Positions 1-5,887 of a DNA stretch of 64,000 nt are shown piece by piece; position 1 is the first letter of the stretch; every line of letters begins with the position of its first letter. The stretch is from Cytophagales bacterium (GTDB lineage Bacteria > Bacteroidota > Bacteroidia > Cytophagales > Cyclobacteriaceae). The stretch is from contig JAWPMT010000007.1 of the NCBI GenBank assembly GCA_033344775.1, positions 434,001 to 498,000 of the forward strand, in the 5' to 3' direction. The translations under genes were made by a program, and so were the position numbers. The notes below the pieces were generated by a model. It did no database searches, was not told the DNA's origin, and saw only the letters and a program-made list of their open reading frames with translations.

Positions 1-141
1 CGGCGACCTGGTACGTGCTTTAGTTGATGATCGAGTACGCCGACTTGTTCACCGGAACGATGGACGATCCGAGACAGGCCAACAAATAGCAATAAATGCC
101 CGTTAATATGGTTTTATCAACAATAACTAAATGTACAAAAC

Positions 142-630
142 ATGGCAACAGAGAATCTTGTATCCATCACAATTAGCCCGGAAGACCTGGGCAAAATCAA
201 TGCAGCAGTTACAGAACTCAACACAACGCTAAAGCCGCTATTAATCTCTTTATCAGCTGACCAGCGACGAGAGATACCCAAGATGGGAGACGGCACAGAG
301 CCTTTTGTTAGTAAGGTCATGGACTATGCGAAAAGCAATCCGGAGTTTGCACCACCTTACATGAATGTAGAAGAGCTGGAGATTGATTTTAACGCAGTGA
401 AAGACCTCAATGCGGTGTATCGTCCCTTGTTGCAACTCTTACAGCAGTTAAATGATAGTATCATGCTCTCAGGCAGTGAAGCTTACGTAGCGTCACTGGC
501 TTACTACAACTCTGTTAAGATCGCATCGAGAATGAACATTGCAGGAGCTAAAGCCATATATGATGACTTGAAGCAACGTTTTTCCAAAGTGACCACCACA
601 AATGGTCAAAGCCTGAGCACTGATACTTAA
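142..630 (+). CDS. Hypothetical protein, 162 aa
   Basis: I do not recognise a named domain. The product is an acidic, mostly helical cytoplasmic-type protein with no signal peptide or membrane segment. A central stretch (about residues 70-105) is rich in Leu and Gln (YRPLLQLLQQLND) and suggests a helical bundle. The ATG at 142 gives a complete frame ending in TAA at 628-630. A long hairpin followed by a T-run lies about 20 bases after the stop, so it is probably transcribed alone. The nearest genes are RHS-tip and transposase remnants, but nothing ties it to them functionally. Confidence 0.7.
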   Translation: MATENLVSITISPEDLGKINAAVTELNTTLKPLLISLSADQRREIPKMGDGTEPFVSKVMDYAKSNPEFAPPYMNVEELEIDFNAVKDLNAVYRPLLQLLQQLNDSIMLSGSEAYVASLAYYNSVKIASRMNIAGAKAIYDDLKQRFSKVTTTNGQSLSTDT

Positions 631-852
631 AGTTGAAGCTCAGAGCCGCAAGGGGGTACCTCGGAAGTACCCCTTTGATGCTTTTTGCTCCCTGTTTTGA
701 GCAAATTACTCGCCCTTCGAAGCAAATAGCCGCAAACAGCTAGTTCAGCGCTTCAAGCACCCACCTCAGAGGTACCCCCGACCAGTAAAAAACTAGCTCT
801 TTGAAGCTCCGAAGTACCCCCCGCTAGTTATGAACCTTTTATCTTTACCTAA
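631..852. repeat. Hairpin-dense spacer with competing inverted repeats
   Basis: This gene-free spacer contains nested repeats. 649-659 pairs with 667-677 (11 bp, one G-U). 652-662 is also the perfect reverse complement of 769-779 (GAGGTACCCCC). 684-690 pairs with 699-705. 791-797 (AACTAGC) is the reverse complement of both 739-745 and 823-829. The 13-mer at 661-673 recurs at 808-820 with one difference. The pairings are mutually exclusive, as in an attenuator or an untranslated RNA, but no known RNA family is recognised. Confidence 0.6.
649..685 (+). terminator. Probable terminator after the 142-630 gene
   Basis: An 11-bp stem (649-659 with 667-677, one G-U) closes a 7-base loop. A T5 run follows at 682-686 after a short gap. 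Its position about 20 bases after the stop fits rho-independent termination; the gap between stem and T-run weakens the case. Confidence 0.5.
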
Positions 853-1866
853 ATGGCTTGCCCAAAACTGCTATATGATCACGATCAGGAGTCTTTACCG
901 TTTTTAGAGGTATGGAAGAAGGAGCGCTTAGAAAATACCGACGCTCTTTTTTTAGGTACCCCAGGCGAAAAAAGTCGCGCTGAAAATTTTTGTGATAGTT
1001 ACTTGCCCTTCGGGGGGACGTTTAATAGTTCGGCTACCAGCCCCGAGAATCTCTACAAGTACAATGGAAAAGAGGAACAGAAGGAAACGGGTTGGTATGA
1101 TTATGGTGCCAGGATGCAGGATCCTTGGTTGGGTAGGTGGTTTAATATTGACCCTCTCGCTGGTAAATATTATCAATGGTCACCTTATACATACACTTTG
1201 AACAATCCAATACGTTTTGTAGACCCCGACGGGATGCAAGTCGGTGTAGAAAAGGAAGGAGATCAGGACCTTGTTAGAAACTCTGTGAGTCAGGAAGAAT
1301 CTCAATATATCAAGTTCAATAAAAATGGTCAGATTAAACGAGGTGCAATTCGAAGAGGTGCAAAGAAGCTTGGAGATAATGCAAGCGAGAACTTTACCGC
1401 TTTAAATGCACTAGTTCAATCTGATGATTCATATATGGTTGTGACATCAGATGAAGTCGGTGATTTTGGATCTAGTGAACATGTAGCTACAGATGAAAAT
1501 GGTGAGAGTGGAGCATGGGGGCCAACATTTGAGGTTGATGGAGAAGTTCTTTTAGGTAAACAGGGAGAGTTTAGACCTCAAGGAGAGAATGGTAATGAAT
1601 CTGGTCATCATTTGATAATGATTAATAAAGGACAATCCGAGGATAATCAAACTGTTACTCAATCACATGAAGCTTATGGACATGCTTACTTTTTTGATAA
1701 AGGAGAAGACGCAGGTCATGATTTTAGGAAAGAGTGGGAAACCGACGAGAATGGAGATTTGACGGGCAATCAAATAAGGATTGATCAGAATAAGAAGCTA
1801 GATAAACAAATTAAAAAAGTAGAGAAGAATACCAGAAGATTCTTAAAACAAAGGAGGGGTAAATGA
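853..1866 (+). CDS. Orphan RHS C-terminal tip with HEXXGH motif
   Basis: This is the end of an RHS-repeat protein without its N-terminal carrier. From about residue 49 it matches the Bacteroidota RHS core: YLPFGGTFNS, then YKYNGKEEQ, WYDYGAR, LGRWFNIDPLA (93-103) and DPDGM (124-128). After DPDGM comes a 209-residue variable tip with HEAYGH at 272-277, the HEXXGH form of a zinc-peptidase motif, so a metallopeptidase-type toxin is an inference. Residues 1-45 look non-native and contain a terminator-like hairpin, so translation may start later or not at all. The stop overlaps the next gene by ATGA, the usual arrangement for toxin and immunity genes. The tip is AT-rich compared with the housekeeping genes. 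Confidence 0.7.
   Translation: MACPKLLYDHDQESLPFLEVWKKERLENTDALFLGTPGEKSRAENFCDSYLPFGGTFNSSATSPENLYKYNGKEEQKETGWYDYGARMQDPWLGRWFNIDPLAGKYYQWSPYTYTLNNPIRFVDPDGMQVGVEKEGDQDLVRNSVSQEESQYIKFNKNGQIKRGAIRRGAKKLGDNASENFTALNALVQSDDSYMVVTSDEVGDFGSSEHVATDENGESGAWGPTFEVDGEVLLGKQGEFRPQGENGNESGHHLIMINKGQSEDNQTVTQSHEAYGHAYFFDKGEDAGHDFRKEWETDENGDLTGNQIRIDQNKKLDKQIKKVEKNTRRFLKQRRGK
922..953 (+). terminator. Terminator-like hairpin inside the orphan RHS 5' end
   Basis: GAGCG at 922-926 pairs with CGCTC at 942-946, followed directly by seven T. It lies within the first 35 codons of the orphan RHS frame. This suggests that the 5' part of that frame was intergenic DNA before truncation. The 15-base loop makes the stem weak. 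Confidence 0.35.
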
Positions 1867-2276
1867 TTTTATTAATAACCTTATTAATGAATTTGTTTGT
1901 GGAAACTGAAGTCATATTAGACTGTAGTTCAAAGCAAGTTTCTCTAAACTTTTCGAAGGAATATAATTACACAACTGATCATGTTACAGAAGGAGATTTT
2001 CACAATTTTCTTTTCCCTGAAGACAATATTGTAGTTGTTGTTCAATGCATATCTAATGTTAAAAGACCAATGTTAAGAGAGAACGTGATTGCAAGTGACA
2101 CCCTAATGATTACCGGTAAAAAAGTCTTTCGAAGCTATGGATATGAGAGTGATAGTCTTCACTTTTGGCAAGAGGATGTTTATTTGGAACTCCCTATATC
2201 AATTAGAATTAGAAATGCGTCTAGTGAAACCTTTGGGCCATATCAAGAAATTATGGATCAGATTAAGATTAAGTAG
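1863..2276 (+). CDS. Hypothetical protein, possible immunity partner of the orphan RHS tip
   Basis: This 137-aa protein starts with a hydrophobic segment (MILLITLLMNLFVETE) that could be a signal peptide or anchor. A beta-rich, moderately acidic region without a recognised domain follows. Its ATG overlaps the stop of the RHS tip gene by four bases (ATGA), so the two are translationally coupled. In polymorphic-toxin loci the small gene immediately after a toxin tip is usually the immunity gene; that role is inferred from position only. A good terminator follows at 2323-2350. An exported immunity protein would fit a toxin acting in the periplasm or at the envelope. Confidence 0.6.
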   Translation: MILLITLLMNLFVETEVILDCSSKQVSLNFSKEYNYTTDHVTEGDFHNFLFPEDNIVVVVQCISNVKRPMLRENVIASDTLMITGKKVFRSYGYESDSLHFWQEDVYLELPISIRIRNASSETFGPYQEIMDQIKIK

Positions 2277-2322
2277 TTCAGTTGAATTCATTGAACTCGA
2301 CTAGTAATGCAATGTAATAGCA

Positions 2323-2350
2323 AAGCCTCTGAGAGATCAGGGGCTTTTTA
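2323..2350 (+). terminator. Rho-independent terminator
   Basis: AAGCCTCTGA (2323-2332) pairs with TCAGGGGCTT (2337-2346), with one G-U, around a 4-base loop, followed by a T-run at 2345-2349. It ends the RHS tip/immunity pair on the plus strand, and the minus-strand fragment at 2362 converges on it. Confidence 0.75.
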
Positions 2351-2361
2351 CTTTTATGTGA

Positions 2362-2724
2362 CTAGTCCTGCCTGAATCTCCCTAGCGCATAACCAATAAT
2401 GGCCCCTACAAGTGTTCCAATAGTTACACCGTCAAGGATTTTAGAATAACCAAGAAATACAACCGCACCCAAAAGAAGCAGGACAAGGCCTTTATCGAAC
2501 AAGTAGGTAAATAAAAAGGTCTGACGGGTACCAGCAAGGTTTTTCATGATATTGGCCACAGTAACTTTATAGTTCTCACCATTTACAAACTTCCAAAATT
2601 GAACATTGGCTAGCTGTTGGCTGAAGGCCTGAACTTGCCTCTCAAACTCTTGCTTTTGCTTTTCTTCTGGCGTTTTTTTGCCTTCTTCAGAGTTGTTTTC
2701 CTGCTGACCCCAACTAAGCGTAAT
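2362..2724 (-). pseudogene. 5'-truncated gene for a small membrane protein
   Basis: The minus frame is open from 2724 to the stop at 2362-2364 but has no ATG at its beginning; a TAA at 2725-2727 closes it. The frame begins ITLSWGQQENNSEE, which looks like the last residues of a signal peptide and its cleavage site. A Glu/Lys/Gln-rich helix follows, then two glycine-rich transmembrane segments (GLVLLLLGAVVFLGY and TIGTLVGAIIGYALG). The signal-peptide start has therefore been lost. The missing end faces a REP palindrome only 26 bases away. An internal GTG at 2559 could still give a 65-aa membrane protein. Confidence 0.6.
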
Positions 2725-2749
2725 TTAATAAAACAAAAAATCAAGTGCT

Positions 2750-2773
2750 GAGCGTAGATTCCGATCTACGCTC
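2750..2773. repeat. REP palindrome 1 (upstream of the RAYT gene)
   Basis: GAGCGTAGAT (2750-2759), loop TCCG, ATCTACGCTC (2764-2773): a perfect 10-bp inverted repeat carrying the GTAG tetranucleotide characteristic of REP elements. The same GAGCGTAG/CTACGCTC core recurs at 4202-4224 and 35854-35875, and in a diverged form at 3384-3405. Confidence 0.8.
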
Positions 2774-2838
2774 TTATATTTTCTGCTGTCTGAGCGGAAA
2801 ATGCGGTAGCCTTTAAAACCAATTCAACTATCAACATT

Positions 2839-3383
2839 ATGTCAGACAGCTATCAAATCAAAGATCAATCAGCCATCTATTTTCTTTCCTTTCAAGTTGT
2901 CGCATGGGTGGATATATTTAGTCGGAAGGTATACAGAGATATCATCATAGAAAGCCTGAAATTCTGTAGGGCCCATAAAGGATTGATCCTATATGGCTAT
3001 GTGATTATGACAAATCATGTTCATATTATCGTCAGAAGCGAAACGGGAGTACTTTCAGATACTATGAGGGATTTTAAGCGATTTACATCTCGAAAAATCA
3101 TGCAATTAATTGACGAGAATAATCATGAAAGTAGGAAGAAGTGGATGCAAATTGTCTTTTCGTATCATGCCAAATACAATAAAAGATCAGGTAACAAACA
3201 ATTCTGGACACATGAAATCACGCCGTGCAATTGGGCACCAATGAAATGATTGACAGCAAATTGAATTACATTCACGAAAACCCGGTTCGGGCCGGTTGGG
3301 TAGAAGAAGCAGAACATTATTTGTACAATAGCGCACGAAACTATGCGGGTATGATTAATCAATTGGAAATAGAAATGATATGA
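2839..3383 (+). pseudogene. REP-associated tyrosine transposase (RAYT), frameshifted
   Basis: The product belongs to the IS200-like Y1/HUH superfamily (RAYT group), single-strand DNA transposases that act on REP hairpins. The first frame (2839-3249) has the HUH motif in MTNHVHIIV, a KRFTSRK helix and NKQFW. It then runs into an unrelated tail. In the next frame, NHAVQLGTNEMID, IHENPVRAG and YLYNSARNYAG continue the family sequence to a TGA at 3381-3383. The break is explained by loss of one A in the run at 3215-3217 (CAT GAA AAT became CAT GAAAT). The conserved C-terminal half is thus out of frame and the enzyme is probably dead, unless ribosomes shift. REP palindromes flank the gene on both sides. 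Confidence 0.85.
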
Positions 3384-3405
3384 AAGCGTAGATGAATTTA
3401 CGCTT
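3384..3405. repeat. REP palindrome 2 (downstream of the RAYT gene)
   Basis: AAGCGTA (3384-3390) pairs with TACGCTT (3399-3405). The inner bases are imperfect, so this is a diverged copy of the GAGCGTAG element. It begins at the base after the RAYT stop codon, so the gene and its two flanking palindromes form a REPtron-like unit. Confidence 0.65.
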
Positions 3406-3407
3406 AG

Positions 3408-3518
3408 AGGGGGGCTGTCCAATCAACGAATAGAATACGTGCAAGGGAAGGTAAACCTTTAAGAACGGAGTACAAGTTTCCGAACGGTACAGTAATCAAA
3501 ATACCAATTGAAAAATGA
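3408..3518 (+). pseudogene. C-terminal remnant of a toxin-like protein
   Basis: After a stop at 3405-3407 a frame is open to a TGA at 3516-3518. It encodes RGAVQSTNRIRAREGKPL followed by RTEYKFPNGTVIKIPIEK. There is no start codon. The last 20 residues look like the beta-strand end of a secreted toxin tip, and the TGA overlaps the ATG of the next gene (ATGA), as at 1863-1866. I read it as the tail of an RHS or other polymorphic toxin whose body was lost where REP palindrome 2 now ends. That identity is inferred from context. Confidence 0.5.
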
Positions 3519-3988
3519 TTAGAATTAATAGCAAGCAGCTTTGGATCAATCTAATCTTAATAATTGTTTTGATCGTTTCCTTAATGCAGATATTCCTTCA
3601 GTTAAAATATTTGATTGTTGGGAGAGGCTTGTACTTTGGTTATGAAAATACTATGATATGGGATGTATCAGTAGCCTTCTTCTGGTCATTTTGGCTCATT
3701 GGTTCTCTTGGACTACTGTTACAAAGAAGTTGGTCATTCACCTTTCTTTTCCCAACATCGATTCTATCAATCTTGGTTAGTATCGCTACCTTTTCAAAGG
3801 CAATTCACAAGCCATTAGACATACAGATCATTACTTATGTAGGACTGATATTATCACCGGTCCTTCTAGTTTATATCAATTGGCCAACAGTAAAAAAGCA
3901 AGTTGGGTTTACCGGGAAAAACTACCTTTTAGGCTCAATCTTTCTTGTGGCTTTTACAATACTGTTTTTAGTTATTGACCAGAAATAG
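3515..3988 (+). CDS. Small integral membrane protein, possible orphan immunity gene
   Basis: This 157-aa protein has about four transmembrane segments: near residues 10-30 (LWINLILIIVLIVSL), 50-70, 75-100 and 135-155. The N-terminal basic residues MIRINSK suggest an inside start. No named family is recognised. The ATG overlaps the stop of the toxin-tail remnant by four bases. The coupling and membrane nature fit an immunity protein for a toxin that acts at the inner membrane. It has outlived its toxin, as orphan immunity genes often do. Its base composition is AT-rich relative to the conserved genes from 4333 on. Confidence 0.6.
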   Translation: MIRINSKQLWINLILIIVLIVSLMQIFLQLKYLIVGRGLYFGYENTMIWDVSVAFFWSFWLIGSLGLLLQRSWSFTFLFPTSILSILVSIATFSKAIHKPLDIQIITYVGLILSPVLLVYINWPTVKKQVGFTGKNYLLGSIFLVAFTILFLVIDQK

Positions 3989-4015
3989 CCTTAATAAACT
4001 AGTGGGAAGATTTTT

Positions 4016-4186
4016 CTATGAATAGGCAGACTTAGTTCTGTAATCCCGAATATATGCGCTAATGACCCTCATTAGCGCATTTTTTTCATCATCGGGCATG
4101 GTGTCAATCTCTTTGAATTGCTTCAAAAGTGCAGTGTCTTTGATTGCACTATCCACTTCATTACCCCTACCTAGGTGTAGTTTGTA
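4016..4186 (-). pseudogene. C-terminal remnant of an XRE-like regulator
   Basis: A minus-strand frame (stop codon 4016-4018, open to 4186) encodes GNEVDSAIKDTALLKQF, then KEIDTMPDDEKNALMRVISA and YIRDYRTKSAYS. This resembles the tail found after the helix-turn-helix in many Bacteroidota XRE-family regulators (LLKQF...EID...DK...RVI.A.IRD). The helix-turn-helix and start are missing. The open frame ends 16 bases from REP palindrome 3, so the truncation abuts a REP element. The family assignment rests on this short tail only. Confidence 0.5.
4054..4086 (+). terminator. Perfect 12-bp palindrome with T-run
   Basis: ATGCGCTAATGA (4054-4065), loop CCC, TCATTAGCGCAT (4069-4080), then T to 4086. On the plus strand this is a textbook rho-independent terminator for the 3515-3988 gene. 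On the minus strand the same bases lie within the XRE-like remnant and encode NALMRVISAY. Confidence 0.75.
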
Positions 4187-4201
4187 TTAAAAATAGAATC
4201 T

Positions 4202-4224
4202 GAGCGTAGGATGTTTCTACGCTC
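4202..4224. repeat. REP palindrome 3
   Basis: GAGCGTAG (4202-4209), 7-base loop, CTACGCTC (4217-4224): a perfect 8-bp copy of the REP core. Downstream bases CTCTTACAT...CTGCT resemble those after palindrome 1 (CTCTTATAT...CTGCT), so the repeated unit extends beyond the stem. Confidence 0.75.
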
Positions 4225-4246
4225 TTACATACCCTGCTACTTAGTA

Positions 4247-4273
4247 ATCGCTCGGCTCCTAAGGCCGAGTGAT
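4247..4273. terminator. Hairpin downstream of the DUF1501 gene
   Basis: ATCGCTCGGC (4247-4256) pairs with GCCGAGTGAT (4264-4273), 10 bp with one G-U. It lies about 60 bases past the minus-strand DUF1501 stop. There is no T-run on either strand, so a terminator role is uncertain. The rest of 4225-4332 shows nothing further. Confidence 0.35.
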
Positions 4274-4332
4274 GCATATTGTTAGGGCATGCAGCCCGAA
4301 AATGATAAATCCTAAAATACGCCCCTAACAGT

Positions 4333-5886
4333 TTACTTCACCACCGAAAAAACCTTCCTTTGGTTCCCCAGGGTCAATAAAACGAAATATCTACCTGGTT
4401 GCAATCGATGGGCGTCCCAGGAAAGGGTATTTGGCCCTGACTGGCTACGTCCTCGGTGGATGGTCTGTATTTTGACGCCACGCATATCGAGCACGTCTAC
4501 AGAAACCATTTCTTGGTTGCCAGTAAATTGTATTGTGGCCCTATCTCTCACGGGATTTGGAAATACGTTGAAATCCTGAAAATGATTGGAGGGTGTATCC
4601 AATATCGTACTTTCTCCGATGATCTCCAGGGTCTGATAGTCTTTAAGCAAGACCCGATTACTTAATCCTGTGTCTACCTCAAACCATTGAGCCAGGACCG
4701 AAGCATACAACTGGCGAAAATCATATTGATGTTCCAGATTATCCGCATAAGTCATACTGGCATCCAGTATAGGGTTGCGACCGGTTACGCCTCCTTTTAC
4801 GGCATTCCCAAAGAAAAACATAGGAGCTGCTGCACCATGATCGGTACCATTACTGGCATTGGCCAGGATGGTTCTTCCAAATTCGGAGAAGGTCATGCCT
4901 AATACCTGATCCCCGATGCCATGAAATTCTAAATCATCCATGAATGCGTTGATGGCGTCGTTGAGCATGGTCAATAATTCTGCATGAAAGCCCTGTGTAT
5001 TGTCATTGGCCAGCACTTGTGCATCATGGGTATCAAAACCACCCAATCGAACCAAATAGATCGGTGTTTGGCTACCTCCTGCAATGAGTTTAGAAACCAC
5101 CTGCAGCTGATCGGCCAGGTAATTGCCAGCCGGATAGGGGACATGATTATTAACCCTGGAGGCGATTTCAACGATGCGCTGGCCATAAAGCTGAGATTGC
5201 TGAGCAATCAAGCGGATGAAGCGCAATTTTTCGCCGGCAGCCGTATCCGGTGCTTCTTGCTCCACATTATCCAGCAACTCGTAAAAAGACTGGACATTGT
5301 TGACTGTGATGCTGGTATTGGCTGCAGGCCCCTGAAACAACAAAGAAGAACCATATCCGATTTCTACAGATAGTGGGTCTGGCATTTCCTCTGTTGGGAA
5401 GGCCTCAGGGTATTCCGGGTAAAGATCACTTAGCATTCGTCCGGTCCATCCGGTATTCAGTTGCTGATTGGAATCAGATCCGCTCATCCAAATGTCAGTT
5501 GACCGGAAGTGTGAAAAGTTTTGTTCAGGATAACCTACATTTTGAATGATCTGGAAACGACCTTCATTATACAAGTTTCTAAGATCAGTCATAGCAGGAT
5601 GAAGTCCTACGGGCGCATCCCACAAATCCAGGACCTGATTTTCTCTCAGACCCAGGTTTCCACGAAGTGCACCTAGTTCGGCAAATCGATCTCTCGGAAT
5701 TACCGTATTGAGTCCGTCATTCCCCCCTTCCAGAAAAATCATGACCAATGCTTTGCCGCTTTCTGAAGCTTGCTTCAGCATATTTTGCATGGATTGGCCT
5801 TGCGCCATGTTGAAGCCCATGGTGCCTAATACACTGGGGACTGCAGTTGCGTGGAAAGCGTGTCGTAAAAATGATCTTCTCTTCAT
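4333..5886 (-). CDS. DUF1501 protein with Tat-like signal and T9SS sorting domain
   Basis: DUF1501 proteins are alkaline-phosphatase/sulfatase-fold secreted proteins of unknown substrate. The N-terminus (KRRSFLRH, then a hydrophobic run) looks like a twin-arginine signal. LEGGNDGLNT at 52-61 and NFSHFRSTDIW at 123-133 are family hallmarks, and a histidine-rich TDHGAA stretch lies in the middle. Residues 438-517 (FNVFPNPVRDRATI to FSVVK) form a Por-type sorting domain, predicting delivery to the cell surface by type IX secretion. The stop of the DUF1800 gene lies one base upstream of this start, so both are one transcript. DUF1501 and DUF1800 genes are commonly paired in this phylum; the joint function is not established. 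Confidence 0.9.
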   Translation of the reverse strand: MKRRSFLRHAFHATAVPSVLGTMGFNMAQGQSMQNMLKQASESGKALVMIFLEGGNDGLNTVIPRDRFAELGALRGNLGLRENQVLDLWDAPVGLHPAMTDLRNLYNEGRFQIIQNVGYPEQNFSHFRSTDIWMSGSDSNQQLNTGWTGRMLSDLYPEYPEAFPTEEMPDPLSVEIGYGSSLLFQGPAANTSITVNNVQSFYELLDNVEQEAPDTAAGEKLRFIRLIAQQSQLYGQRIVEIASRVNNHVPYPAGNYLADQLQVVSKLIAGGSQTPIYLVRLGGFDTHDAQVLANDNTQGFHAELLTMLNDAINAFMDDLEFHGIGDQVLGMTFSEFGRTILANASNGTDHGAAAPMFFFGNAVKGGVTGRNPILDASMTYADNLEHQYDFRQLYASVLAQWFEVDTGLSNRVLLKDYQTLEIIGESTILDTPSNHFQDFNVFPNPVRDRATIQFTGNQEMVSVDVLDMRGVKIQTIHRGRSQSGPNTLSWDAHRLQPGRYFVLLTLGNQRKVFSVVK

Positions 5887-5887
5887 C

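Noticed and set aside
2-106. Short open frame running in from the left edge (GDLVRALVDDRVRRLVHRND...)
   Set aside because: Only 34 codons are available, composition differs from nearby genes, and I recognise no family. It could be the end of a gene outside the window, but support is too thin.
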